Made by a program: the position numbers and the translations under genes
Assembly (NCBI GenBank): GCA_963668605.1
Contig: OY764903.1
Location: 3,286,001-3,350,000, forward strand
Direction: 5' to 3'
DNA length: 64,000 nt
Source: G963668605 sp963668605
GTDB lineage: Bacteria > Acidobacteriota > Terriglobia > Bryobacterales > Bryobacteraceae
Part shown: piece after piece, positions 16,111-25,098 of the stretch
How positions within the stretch are numbered: position 1 is the stretch's first letter
Layout of the letters: each line of letters opens with the position of its first letter
Notes under the pieces: generated by a model
The model's database searches: none
Seen by the model: only the letters and a program-made list of their open reading frames with translations
What the model was told of the DNA's origin: nothing

Positions 16111-18900
16111 GTGGCGTTCTATTTTCGCCGAGCCGGAGTGTTGCTCTTTCTACTCTTTCCGATAGCTGGTATCCCGCAGCAACAAAAGGCACTTCCGGGA
16201 TCGGAAGAGTGCGTAGCCTGCCACGAGGAAGGTCGCCGAGGAGGCAAGCGCGAGCCCGGCGTACCCCCGGTTTTGGACGCCGCCGGCCTTCGGGCCTCAC
16301 CTCACACTTCTCTGGAGTGTGCGAACTGTCACGTGGCGGTCGATCCCAAGAAACTCCCGCATGAGGACAAGCTCCCCAAAGTGGATTGCTCCTCGTGCCA
16401 TCCCGACCCCGCGGCCCAGCACGCTGAGAGCCTGCACGGCCGCGCCGCCAAGCGCGGCGACAAGCTCGCGCCCAGTTGCACCACTTGTCACAGCACGCAT
16501 AACATACTCAGGCCCTCTGACAACAGATCTCCCACCGCCGCCATCCACGTCCCTCAACTCTGCGGCAGGTGCCATCACGAAGGCTCCCCCGTCAGTTTGA
16601 CCCACGACATTCCCCAGAGCGCTATCCTCGAAAACTACTCGGAGAGCATTCATGGTCAGGGGCTCTTCAAACGCGGTCTTACTGTCGTCGCCGTCTGTTC
16701 CAGTTGCCATACGGCTCATTTCGTCCTGCCCCACACCGACCCGCGTTCGTCCATCTCCAAGCAGAACATCGCCAAGACATGCACCAAGTGCCACGCACAG
16801 ATCGAGGCTGTTCATCAGAAGGTAATTCGCGGCGAACTCTGGGAGAAGCAGCCCCACGTCATCCCCGCCTGCGTCGATTGCCACGAGCCGCACAAGATCC
16901 GCCGCGTCTTCTATGCGCAGGGCATGTCGGACCGCGATTGCCAGCGCTGTCACGGCGACCCGGCACTCAAGGTGGAGCGCGGTGGCCGCACCGTCTCCCT
17001 CTTTGTCAAATCGCCCGAACTGGCATCCTCCCGCCACGCCCGCGTCGCTTGCGTCCAGTGTCACACTGGCGTCACCCCGTCCCAAGGGCGTCCCTGCGCC
17101 ACGGTCATCGAAAAGGTCGACTGCTCCGTCTGCCATTCCCAGGTTGTCTCCCTATACCGGGAAAGCACGCACGGCCAACTCTCTGCCAAGGGTAGCCCCG
17201 ACGCTCCCATCTGCCGCGATTGCCATGGCACGCACGGCATCCTCGGCAAGAACCAGTCGAACTCTCCCAGCTACTCCCGCAACGTCCCCAACCTCTGCGC
17301 CAAGTGTCATCGCACCGGCCAGAAAGCCGCCATCCGTAATCACAGCAGTCAAACCAACATTCTCGAGCACTACTCCGAGAGCATCCACGGCAAGGGACTC
17401 CTGGAGGCAGGCCTCACGGTTACCGCCGACTGCGTTGACTGCCATACCGCTCATAGCGAATTGCCCAAGCGCGACCCCCGTTCCACCGTAAACCGTGCCA
17501 ACATCGCTCTGACCTGCGCCAAATGCCATCGCGGCATTTATGATCGCTTCACCGCCAGCATTCACTCCCCCTCCGTCAGCGGTACGGACAAGAAGCTCCC
17601 GGCCTGCGTCGATTGCCACACCTCCCATAGCATCCAGCGAACGGACATCACCGACTTCCGTCTGCACATCATGGACCAGTGCGGCCAGTGCCACAAGGTG
17701 ATCACCGAGCGCTACTTCGAGACCTACCACGGCAAAGTGTCACGCCTCGGTTACCTTAAGACCGCCAAATGCTACGACTGCCATGGCGCCCATGAGACCC
17801 GCCGAGTCTCCGACCCTCAATCCACACTCAGCCGCGCCAACATCGTGAAGACATGCGCCAAGTGCCATCCTGGCTCAAACCGCCGCTTCGCCGGTTACCT
17901 TACTCACGCCACACACCACGACCCCGACAAATACCCGCTCCTGTTCTGGACGTTCTGGGGCATGACAAGCCTCCTGCTCGGGACTCTCTTCATCGCCGGC
18001 GCGCACACCATCGCCTGGCTGCCTCGCTCGCTCCAGTACCGCCGCCAACTCCAGGCCGAACACGCGCTGGAAGGCAACGTCCATGTTCGGCGGTTTCAAC
18101 CACTACAGCGAAATCTCCACCTCACGGTCATCACCAGTTTCTTCGGCCTCGCCATTACCGGCATGATGTTGAAGTTCTCCTACGCTACGTGGGCCCAGTT
18201 TGTGGCCCGGCTGCTCGGCGGTTTCGAGGCCGCCGGCGTCATCCACCGCGCCTGTGCCATTGCCACGTTTGGCTATTTCGGCTTCCACATTGCGGACCTC
18301 GTCAGGAAAAAACGCTCCTCCGGCAAGACCTGGCTCGAATTCACCACCGGCCCTGAGAGCATGATGTTCAGTCGCCACGACCTCAACGATTTTATCGGCT
18401 CCGTCAAATGGTTCATCGGCAAAGGTCCGCGTCCGGAATACGGCCGATGGACCTACTGGGAGAAGTTCGACTACTTCGCCGTATTCTGGGGTGTCGGCGT
18501 CATCGGCTTCACCGGCCTGCTGCTGTGGTTCCCCACGTTCTTCACTCGCCTCATGCCAGGCTGGATGCTCAACGTGGCCACCACCATCCACAGCGACGAA
18601 GCCCTGCTCGCCGTCGGTTTCATCTTTACCGTCCACTTCTTTAATACTCATTTCCGCCCTGAGAAATTCCCCATCGATACCGTCATCTTCACTGGCGGCA
18701 TGCCTCTGGAGGAATTCAAACGCGACCGTCCCCGGGAGTATCAGGAGCTGGTCGAGAGCGGCAGCCTCGAGAGCCTGCTCATGGATGCCCCCATCCCGTT
18801 GGTACAGAGGTTCTGGCGCAGGTTCGGCTTCACTGCGCTCACGATCGGGCTTCTCCTGATCGTGCTTATCATCTACGCCGAGATCGTCGCCTATCGCTAG
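16111..18900 (+). CDS. 19-haem cytochrome c fused to a cytochrome b561-like membrane domain
   Basis: A 929-residue protein. The GTG at 16111 follows AGGTGGA and opens a signal peptide (FRRAGVLLFLLFPIAG). I count 19 CxxCH haem-binding motifs from residue 34 to about 590, many with distal His in repeats such as YSESIHG. After that come several hydrophobic helices with His residues (GVIHRACAIATFGYFGFHIA, DEALLAVGFIFTVHFFNTHF), as in di-haem cytochrome b561/NrfD-like quinol-oxidising subunits. The fusion could carry electrons between the quinone pool and a periplasmic or extracellular acceptor. The acceptor is not indicated. It follows the IS at its 5' side. Confidence 0.88.
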   Translation: MAFYFRRAGVLLFLLFPIAGIPQQQKALPGSEECVACHEEGRRGGKREPGVPPVLDAAGLRASPHTSLECANCHVAVDPKKLPHEDKLPKVDCSSCHPDPAAQHAESLHGRAAKRGDKLAPSCTTCHSTHNILRPSDNRSPTAAIHVPQLCGRCHHEGSPVSLTHDIPQSAILENYSESIHGQGLFKRGLTVVAVCSSCHTAHFVLPHTDPRSSISKQNIAKTCTKCHAQIEAVHQKVIRGELWEKQPHVIPACVDCHEPHKIRRVFYAQGMSDRDCQRCHGDPALKVERGGRTVSLFVKSPELASSRHARVACVQCHTGVTPSQGRPCATVIEKVDCSVCHSQVVSLYRESTHGQLSAKGSPDAPICRDCHGTHGILGKNQSNSPSYSRNVPNLCAKCHRTGQKAAIRNHSSQTNILEHYSESIHGKGLLEAGLTVTADCVDCHTAHSELPKRDPRSTVNRANIALTCAKCHRGIYDRFTASIHSPSVSGTDKKLPACVDCHTSHSIQRTDITDFRLHIMDQCGQCHKVITERYFETYHGKVSRLGYLKTAKCYDCHGAHETRRVSDPQSTLSRANIVKTCAKCHPGSNRRFAGYLTHATHHDPDKYPLLFWTFWGMTSLLLGTLFIAGAHTIAWLPRSLQYRRQLQAEHALEGNVHVRRFQPLQRNLHLTVITSFFGLAITGMMLKFSYATWAQFVARLLGGFEAAGVIHRACAIATFGYFGFHIADLVRKKRSSGKTWLEFTTGPESMMFSRHDLNDFIGSVKWFIGKGPRPEYGRWTYWEKFDYFAVFWGVGVIGFTGLLLWFPTFFTRLMPGWMLNVATTIHSDEALLAVGFIFTVHFFNTHFRPEKFPIDTVIFTGGMPLEEFKRDRPREYQELVESGSLESLLMDAPIPLVQRFWRRFGFTALTIGLLLIVLIIYAEIVAYR

Positions 18901-18987
18901 GCGATGAGGTTTTGCCGCGGCTTTTGCCGTCGGCAGGGGTTCTGTTTACAACCGGCTTTCGAGGGAAGCCGCAAGGAGCACCGTTCG

Positions 18988-19317
18988 ATGATCAGGCATC
19001 TGTTGTTTGGAGTCATTCTGGGACTGATTGTAGTGGCCGATCCATCTGGCCGGCTCTGCGGACAGGAGACACGGACCAGTTCAGGGTACCGTCTTGAGGG
19101 CAAGGTTCAGAAAGTGGATCGCCAGAAATCCATCATCCTCGTCACCTACGACAAAGTCACGCGAGAGGTCCTCTACGACCAGTCCACGCGATTCACCGTG
19201 CACAACCAGCCGGGGTCGCTCGACGCCGTCAAGGATGGCCGTCCCGTGATCTGCCGCGGCAAGTTCGACTGGCGCAATCGCCTGGTCGCCCTCCGGGTAG
19301 AAGTTCAGGAAAAGTGA
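18988..19317 (+). CDS. Small exported protein of unknown function
   Basis: A 109-residue protein starting at ATG 18988, after AAGGAGCA, with a signal peptide (RHLLFGVILGLIVVA). The mature part, YRLEGKVQKVDRQKSIILV with repeated short beta-strand patterns and KDGRPVICRGKFDWRNRLVA, resembles small OB-fold or DUF5666-like exported domains that bind metals or ligands. It follows the multihaem cytochrome by 87 bases on the same strand and could be co-transcribed. No catalytic motif is visible. Confidence 0.65.
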   Translation: MIRHLLFGVILGLIVVADPSGRLCGQETRTSSGYRLEGKVQKVDRQKSIILVTYDKVTREVLYDQSTRFTVHNQPGSLDAVKDGRPVICRGKFDWRNRLVALRVEVQEK

Positions 19318-19374
19318 TCGGGCGTTTCTGACAGGTCCGGCAGCGCTGCTGATGCGCCTACCGTCCCAGATCCC

Positions 19375-19500
19375 GATGTCGGCAACGCCATCGGCGCGGG
19401 CACCGGCGTGCCGATGGAGACAGTCCATGCGGTCGTGATGAAGAGCGACCCGTTCGACGTGATCGGCGCCGTCGTCCTCGGCCGCGTCACGCGCACAGCA
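19375..19500 (+). pseudogene. Remnant of a heavy-metal P1B-type ATPase
   Basis: A short in-frame stretch reads DVGNAIGAGTGVPMETVHAV followed by VMKSDPFDVIGAVVLGR. This matches the part of copper- and other metal-transporting P-type ATPases normally read as DVGIAIGAGTDVAIE and then VVLMKSDPLDV, just after the phosphorylation and hinge motifs. The rest of the 700-plus residue enzyme is missing on both sides, and key positions have drifted (Asp to Gly, Ala to Pro). It is a decayed fragment next to DUF302 and YHS genes, which are common partners of metal ATPases. Confidence 0.7.
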
Positions 19501-19564
19501 AGAAGAATAGCAATGCATGCACGACCCGCCCATGCAGTAAACTGTCAACCAAGAAGGAAAACCG

Positions 19565-19951
19565 ATGCTGGTCAAATTATCCACGGACAAAACGGTGAGC
19601 GAAACTGCGGCTGCCTTGCAGTCCGCCGTCGAAGCCAATCACTTTGGCGTCATGCAGGTTCACAACCTCAAAGAGACGATGGCAAAGAAAGGTGTGGAGT
19701 TCGCTCGCGAATGCTTGATCTTCGAGGTCTGTCAACCTCAACAAGCGAAGAAGGTGCTCAGTGAAAACATGAGCGTCTCCACCGCACTGCCATGCCGGAT
19801 CTCCATTTATGAGGAGGGCGGTAAAACCATTTTGGCGACATTGAAGCCAACCACTCTTCTGGCGATGTTCAACACGCCGGAACTGGCAGGAGTGGCACAG
19901 GAAGTGGAAGCCGCGATCGTAAAAATCATGAAGGAAGCGGCATCACATTGA
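19565..19951 (+). CDS. DUF302 domain protein
   Basis: A 128-residue cytoplasmic protein fitting DUF302 end to end: LSTDKTVSETAAALQSAVEA at the start, HFGVMQVHNLKETMAKKGVE, the FEVCQPQQAKKVL segment with a conserved Cys, then PCRISIYEEGGKTIL and a helical C-terminus. DUF302 proteins are often found beside metal-resistance and redox genes; their activity is unknown. Its TGA stop is followed, in the same frame and without a gap, by the YHS reading frame. The upstream flank holds the P-type ATPase remnant. Confidence 0.88.
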   Translation: MLVKLSTDKTVSETAAALQSAVEANHFGVMQVHNLKETMAKKGVEFARECLIFEVCQPQQAKKVLSENMSVSTALPCRISIYEEGGKTILATLKPTTLLAMFNTPELAGVAQEVEAAIVKIMKEAASH

Positions 19952-20281
19952 GTGGCTGATATAGCCATCGATCCCATCTGCCGCATAACTGCGAACGAGC
20001 GGAATGAACAGACGTTTTACTTTTGCAGTGACCACTGCTGGGAAAAATTCCTGTCAACTCCCCCACCACACACGACGCGACACGCCGCTCGGGTAGTTCG
20101 TAAACATGATTGCCGAGGCCGAGCGGAGCCGAGCGCCCGTTCAAGGTCTCGTCGACAAAGTCGCAGGCGAGTCTATTCCATACGCGCAATCGGAAACCCA
20201 AGGTGGCCACAAGCGTGCTTTCACATATATGGAAAGAGGTCTCGTTGTGAGGACAGCACTGATCATCGGCTTGATGTGTGA
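19952..20281 (+). CDS. YHS-domain protein, possibly degenerate
   Basis: This frame starts with GTG directly after the DUF302 stop and is in the same frame. The first 35 residues match a YHS metal-binding domain: DPICRI, then TFYFCSDHCWEKFL with the C-x3-C pair. The remaining 70 residues are Arg/Ser-rich low-complexity sequence that looks like out-of-frame reading, so the true protein may end soon after the domain or be frameshifted. YHS domains bind copper or other soft metals and are often fused to metal ATPases or DUF302-like partners. An in-frame fusion broken by the TGA is one reading; a short coupled gene is the other. Confidence 0.5.
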   Translation: MADIAIDPICRITANERNEQTFYFCSDHCWEKFLSTPPPHTTRHAARVVRKHDCRGRAEPSARSRSRRQSRRRVYSIRAIGNPRWPQACFHIYGKRSRCEDSTDHRLDV

Positions 20282-20831
20282 GGTTTCCATTGTCGGCATC
20301 GCTCAGACTCCGGAAGCTCTCGATGTGAATGGCAAACTGAGCTATCACGCCGGAAGAACGTTCAGTTCTAAATCGATGGCGATGTCAGGCGTGAAGGCGG
20401 GATATTCCCAATTGACAGACAACCCCACGGAGTGGGGACAGGGCAGTGAGGGCTATAGTAAGCGCCTTGGCTCTTCGGTAGCCTCCTCCGGAATCCGCGC
20501 TGTCCTCGCTTTCGGTCTGGACTCGACGCTCCACCAGGACCCACGATACTTTCGATCGGACAGCACGGGGCTCTGGCAACGCACCGGACATGCGCTGCGC
20601 GGGACAATACTTACACGCACGGATAGTGGCGGCGAAACACTGTCCGTCTGGCGTATAGGCAGCGCATATGGCGTAGCCTTTATTTCGAACCAGTGGTATC
20701 CGGACCGGCTCAATACCGTACGTCATGGATTTGTCAATGGCTCCACCCGGCTCGGGTTCGATTTGGCCACGAACGTAATTGCTGAGTTCTGGCCGGATAT
20801 CAGAAGGAAGATATCGCACCGAAAGCCGTGA
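20229..20831 (+). CDS. Exported acidobacterial conserved hypothetical protein
   Basis: A 200-residue protein. ATG 20229 gives a signal peptide (RTALIIGLMCEVSIVGIAQ); the frame is open to 20106, but the extra residues precede the leader. The mature part holds a pattern I recognise from acidobacterial hypothetical proteins: NPTEWGQGSEGYSKRLGSS, HQDPRYFRS, a LTRTDSGGETLSVWRIGSAY stretch, WYPDRLNTV and a terminal VIAEFWPDIRRK. Alternating beta-strand character suggests an outer-membrane or periplasmic association. No enzymatic motif is visible and the function is unknown. Confidence 0.7.
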   Translation: MERGLVVRTALIIGLMCEVSIVGIAQTPEALDVNGKLSYHAGRTFSSKSMAMSGVKAGYSQLTDNPTEWGQGSEGYSKRLGSSVASSGIRAVLAFGLDSTLHQDPRYFRSDSTGLWQRTGHALRGTILTRTDSGGETLSVWRIGSAYGVAFISNQWYPDRLNTVRHGFVNGSTRLGFDLATNVIAEFWPDIRRKISHRKP

Positions 20832-20961
20832 ACATTCGGGGACTGCTGCCGGCTGGCGCGGGCCGGGTTTCACCTCCATTGGCGTTTTGGGGCGATTCCC
20901 AGACCCACGGAGAGCTAAAAAAGAATAGCGGCAAGCTGGTACCACGGGAGGGAGCGGGTCA

Positions 20962-22791
20962 ATGACGTCGCATGCAGCCGAGAAGCCAAAAGGTCTCAGC
21001 ATCATCGACCTCCTACGGCCCCACTGGAAAGCCCTGTCGCTCGCCTTGCTGGCGGTTGTGGGCGAAACCGCAGCCGATCTGCTCGAACCCTGGCCCTTAA
21101 AAATCGTTCTCGATTACCTGCTCCAGTCTAAAGGGCTGCCAGGTTGGATGAGCGAATGGGTCGGCTGGATGGGGCCGGACAAACTGGCCGTCCTCAACTT
21201 CGCAGTGTTAGCGGTGGCGGTCATCGCCGTCGTCGGTGCACTCAGCGCCTACCTGGAAAAATATCTCACCACGAGCGTGGGCCAATGGGTCATGCACGAC
21301 CTGCGGCGCACGCTATATCATCACATCCACCGTCTGTCGCTGGCCGAGCACGACCAGAAAAGGACCGGCGACCTCATCGGCCGGGTGACCAGCGATATCG
21401 AAGCCATTCAGTCGTTTGTCACCACGGCACTGTTGGGCATTCTGACCAACGTCCTCACCCTGCTGGGGATAGTCGGAGTAATGCTATACCTGAACTGGCG
21501 TTTCACGCTCATCTCGCTAGCAATCGCTCCAGTGCTTTTCCTGGCGGTCTACTCGTTCACCAGCCGCATCAAGAAGGCTTCACGCGATGTAAGGAAGAAG
21601 CAGAGCGAGCTCGTTTCGCTTGTCGAAGAAGTTCTCTCCTCGATCCGCGTTGTTAAGGCCTTTGCCCGCGAGGACTACGAGGAGCGTCGTTTCGAGCGCC
21701 AGAGTCTGGAAAATGTCGAGACGGCCCTGGTTGCGCGAAGCATCAAAATGAAGCTCTCGCCGGTCGTCGAAATTATCGTGGCGACAGGGACCTGCTTGAT
21801 GCTCGGTTACGGCGCTCGCCTGGTGCTCGCGGGCCAGCTCACACCAGGCGCGCTGGTCGTCTTCCTGCTTTACCTGGGAAAAATGTATAAGCCCATGCGT
21901 GATCTGGCCAAAATGACTGATACGGTCTCAAACGCGGCGGTAGGATTCGAGCGGATCCGCGAAGTTCTGGAGACCGAAAGCGGGGTACGGGACCTGCCGC
22001 ACGCGCGCAACGCCATGGGCTTTAAGGGCAAAATCGAATTTGATAAGGTCTCGTTTCGCTACAACCAGGACCAATTGATCCTGCAAGATGTAAGCTTCCA
22101 GATCGAGCCGGGACAAGTCGCGGCATTCGTCGGCCCAACAGGCGGCGGCAAGTCGACCATCATCAACCTGATTGCGCGCTTTTACGATCCCGTCTCCGGG
22201 GAGGTCAAAATCGACGGGACGAATATCCGCAGTTACACGATGAAATCGCTTCGCCAGCAGATTAGTTTTGTTTTGCAGGAGACGCTGCTGTTCCACGCGC
22301 CGGTCTGGGAGAACATCGCCTATGGCCGCCCGGAAGCCAACCGCGCCGAGATTATCGACGCCGCGAAACTGGCCAACGCCCACGAGTTCATCGAGCAAAT
22401 GCCCGAGGGCTACGACACGATGATCGGCGAGCGTGGCGTCACGCTTTCCGGGGGCCAGCGCCAACGCATCGCCATCGCGCGGGCGGTGATCCGCCATGCT
22501 CCCATTCTTATTCTGGACGAACCCACCTCAGGACTCGACGCAGCGTCCGAGCAAGCCGTATTCGAGGCCCTGGGGCATTTGATGGAAGGCAGAACTTCCA
22601 TCGTCATCGCGCACCATCTGGCGACGGTCCGGCGCGCTGACGTGATCTTTGTTGTGAAAGACAATGCTCTCGTGGAGCGTGGTACCCACGACGAATTGCT
22701 GGCGGCGGGCGGCCTGTATTCTGAGCTCTACGAAATCCAGTTCCGCAAGGATGATCCTCTTGCGGTGGATACGCCCGAGGCCAGTCTATAG
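20962..22791 (+). CDS. MsbA-like ABC exporter (fused permease-ATPase)
   Basis: A 609-residue half-transporter. An N-terminal six-helix ABC transmembrane domain (about residues 20-320) contains the ERRF coupling region. The nucleotide-binding domain follows: Walker A GPTGGGKST (391-399), the Q-loop in SFVLQETLLF, signature LSGGQRQR, Walker B ILILDEPTSGLD and the H-loop IVIAHHLA. It should work as a homodimer exporting lipids, peptides or drugs. Its stop overlaps by 6 bases the end of a convergent gene. No cargo gene is adjacent. Confidence 0.92.
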   Translation: MTSHAAEKPKGLSIIDLLRPHWKALSLALLAVVGETAADLLEPWPLKIVLDYLLQSKGLPGWMSEWVGWMGPDKLAVLNFAVLAVAVIAVVGALSAYLEKYLTTSVGQWVMHDLRRTLYHHIHRLSLAEHDQKRTGDLIGRVTSDIEAIQSFVTTALLGILTNVLTLLGIVGVMLYLNWRFTLISLAIAPVLFLAVYSFTSRIKKASRDVRKKQSELVSLVEEVLSSIRVVKAFAREDYEERRFERQSLENVETALVARSIKMKLSPVVEIIVATGTCLMLGYGARLVLAGQLTPGALVVFLLYLGKMYKPMRDLAKMTDTVSNAAVGFERIREVLETESGVRDLPHARNAMGFKGKIEFDKVSFRYNQDQLILQDVSFQIEPGQVAAFVGPTGGGKSTIINLIARFYDPVSGEVKIDGTNIRSYTMKSLRQQISFVLQETLLFHAPVWENIAYGRPEANRAEIIDAAKLANAHEFIEQMPEGYDTMIGERGVTLSGGQRQRIAIARAVIRHAPILILDEPTSGLDAASEQAVFEALGHLMEGRTSIVIAHHLATVRRADVIFVVKDNALVERGTHDELLAAGGLYSELYEIQFRKDDPLAVDTPEASL

Positions 22792-23745
22792 CTTCTTCAG
22801 CGCGTCGATGCGCTGCATCACAATCCTGGTATAGCCCTCGACCTCGGCGGGTGAGTAGCCGGCGGCACGGAAGCAATCGCCGATCTGCTCTGTGGACAAC
22901 TGGCCCAGCACGCTGCCTAGCCAGCGCGCGTCCGAAATGGGAATATGTCTGGTGACGCTCTCCATCCGCGCACGTTCGTTGTAATAGTTGTGCTTGAAAA
23001 TATACAGCAGGAAGAAGGGCCGGCTGTGCATCACGAAGTCTACCTGCTCGGGCGTGACCCTCTTGACGAACTTGGTTTGCGTGTAGTCCTTCATCACGCC
23101 CTTGCTGCGGGAGAAGCTGCTGCCCGTGCGCCCGAGACTGGCGCCCAAATCAGAGACAACATAACGCGGCCCGGCTTCGCCCTGATCATAGACCGAGTTA
23201 TTGTCCGCTTTCAGATCCCAGTTGTTGATGAACGCCATCATCACTTTGAGGCCGTTGAACTCCCGTGTTCCAGCAACGCGAGTTTCGTACCAGCTCCAGT
23301 CTTTAGATTTCTTCTCATCTTCGGTGCGCTCCAAACGTACATCGCGGACCAAGCCACCGTCTGAGATGTACTTCTTCCCACGCGAGAGCGGTTTCATCCC
23401 TTGCACGCGGATTTGCGGCCGGTAGTAGTCCTCGTCGGTAAAATAACCCGCTGCCCACACCAGGCGCGCTGCAGCGGTTTCCGGCCTCGCCTCGGGGCCG
23501 AGTTTCACCTTCCACTTGACGCCGTTTTCATCTTCGACAACGAATTTGGGCGAAGTCCCGCCCTCGGATTCCTTGATGAATTTGAAGTCGCTCCCGGGCG
23601 CACGAGCTTTTCCTCCCGGCCCATCCAGCAGGTTCAGCGCCTTTACGTCACCCCGGTCGCGCCACACTGCGGACTGCTGGGCGAAGACAGGCAACACCAG
23701 AACTAGCGCAAAAAAGGTCGCGAAAATCCTCTTGGAAACTCTCAT
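22786..23745 (-). CDS. Exported protein with kinase-like motifs
   Basis: A 319-residue protein with a clear signal peptide (RIFATFFALVLVLPVFAQ). I do not recognise a named family, but the order of motifs is that of a protein-kinase-like (HipA/Fam20-type) fold: Lys79/Lys81 in GVKWKVKLG, Glu89 in ARPETAAARLVWAAGY, a catalytic-loop-like NNWDLKADNN (Asp177, Asn182) and VVSDLGASLG (Asp199), where a DFG motif would be. Acting outside the cytoplasm it would need periplasmic ATP or another donor, as for eukaryotic secretory kinases. Kinase activity is inference. It is convergent with the ABC exporter. Confidence 0.6.
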   Translation of the reverse strand: MRVSKRIFATFFALVLVLPVFAQQSAVWRDRGDVKALNLLDGPGGKARAPGSDFKFIKESEGGTSPKFVVEDENGVKWKVKLGPEARPETAAARLVWAAGYFTDEDYYRPQIRVQGMKPLSRGKKYISDGGLVRDVRLERTEDEKKSKDWSWYETRVAGTREFNGLKVMMAFINNWDLKADNNSVYDQGEAGPRYVVSDLGASLGRTGSSFSRSKGVMKDYTQTKFVKRVTPEQVDFVMHSRPFFLLYIFKHNYYNERARMESVTRHIPISDARWLGSVLGQLSTEQIGDCFRAAGYSPAEVEGYTRIVMQRIDALKKL

Positions 23746-23940
23746 AGGCCCTCTCAGTCAATGCTTTAGCACTGCACGAATCCCGCCATATCCAGTAGCA
23801 CACGTGCCGCAGGATGTTTCCGCGCTCAGCTACGTGGTGCGGATACTGCTGCCACCTCACGCCGACAGTAACGAAATGTAGTCATCTGACCAAATGCGGT
23901 CGTAGGCTCGTGCTGACAGCAGAATAGACCGACCCTCGCA

Positions 23941-25098
23941 GTGCTGGTCCTAAACGTGCAACTCCAAAACGGGGAGTATGCCAATGGCTCGACCACACGA
24001 CTTAGTGAAGCGCCCGTGAATCTGTTGATCCAACCTGAAGCCGGTATCGCGCAACTGCTTTCGGGAATTAGAAGCGCGAAGAAAAGCATCGAGATAGTTA
24101 TCTTCCGTTTCGACCGTGCGGAGATTGAAGCGGCGCTGAAGGCCGCAGTCGCCCGCGGCGTTTCTGTGAGTGCGTTGATCGCGTACACCAACCGCGGCGG
24201 CGAGATACACCTCCGCAAGCTCGAGATGCGTCTGCTCGAAGTGGGCGTCGCAGTTTCGCGGACCGCCAGCGATCTGGTGCGCTATCACGACAAGCTGATG
24301 ATCATCGACCGCCGGCTGCTCTACGTTTTGTCCTTCAACTTCACCCACCTTGATATCGACCACAGTCGCGGCTTTGGCATCGTCACCAGAAATGTCAGGC
24401 TCGTCCACGAGGCGGTGAAATTGTTTGAGGCCGATATCGCGCGACAACCCTATACGCCCAATCTGGATAGCTTTGTCGTCAGTCCCGCCAACGCCCGAAA
24501 ACTGCTCGCCGCATTCATCCGCAAGGCTAAGATGCAGTTACTCATTTACGACCCGCTGATCACTGACCCGGAAATGCTACGCGTTCTCAGTGGGAGGACG
24601 AAGGCGGGGGTGGAGATCAAAGTCATCGGTCGCGTAAGCGGTCGAAACCCTGGTCTGGAAGTCCGGAATCTCGCTAACCTGCGCTTGCACACACGCACCA
24701 TCATCTGCGACCGCCGGGAGGCCTTTGTGGGCAGCCAGAGCCTGCGCAGGGCCGAACTGGATTCGCGGCGCGAAGTCGGCGTTGTTGTTCATGAATCGAA
24801 AGTAGTGAACGGTTTGATTCAGACTTTTGAAGCGGATTGGGAAAGAAAGGCAGCCGAGCCGAAACAGCGATCCGAAGCCAAAACAAAGATCTCCAGGCGG
24901 ACCGTGAAAGCGCTGGTTAAGGAGCTGTCGCCGCTCAATCCCATCGTGGAAGAAGCTGTGAAACAAGTGGCGTCGGAGACCGAAAGTGCCAGTCTGAATT
25001 CGAATGAAATGAAAGAGACGGTCAAGGAAGCGGTGCAGGAAGCGGTCCGGGAGCGCGTTAAAGAAATGGTGAAGGAATCCCTGAAGGAGTCTACATGA
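23941..25098 (+). CDS. Phospholipase D-like protein with a substituted second HKD motif
   Basis: A 385-residue protein with two PLD-like half domains. The first has the full HxKx4D motif (His116, Lys118, Asp123 in YHDKLMIIDRR). In the second the Lys is replaced by Arg (His250, Arg252, Asp257 in LHTRTIICDRR), followed by AFVGSQSLRR. Both His residues are present, so phosphodiester chemistry remains possible. The last 60 residues form a charged amphipathic helix (MKETVKEAVQEAVRERV). GTG 23941 is the longest start and no strong leader is visible. It overlaps the next gene by 4 bases, so they form an operon. Confidence 0.75.
   Translation: MLVLNVQLQNGEYANGSTTRLSEAPVNLLIQPEAGIAQLLSGIRSAKKSIEIVIFRFDRAEIEAALKAAVARGVSVSALIAYTNRGGEIHLRKLEMRLLEVGVAVSRTASDLVRYHDKLMIIDRRLLYVLSFNFTHLDIDHSRGFGIVTRNVRLVHEAVKLFEADIARQPYTPNLDSFVVSPANARKLLAAFIRKAKMQLLIYDPLITDPEMLRVLSGRTKAGVEIKVIGRVSGRNPGLEVRNLANLRLHTRTIICDRREAFVGSQSLRRAELDSRREVGVVVHESKVVNGLIQTFEADWERKAAEPKQRSEAKTKISRRTVKALVKELSPLNPIVEEAVKQVASETESASLNSNEMKETVKEAVQEAVRERVKEMVKESLKEST

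Noticed and set aside
19949..19951. A TGA between DUF302 and YHS as a selenocysteine codon
   Set aside because: No SECIS-like hairpin was seen directly after it, and neither family uses Sec there. A GTG start immediately after explains it more simply.
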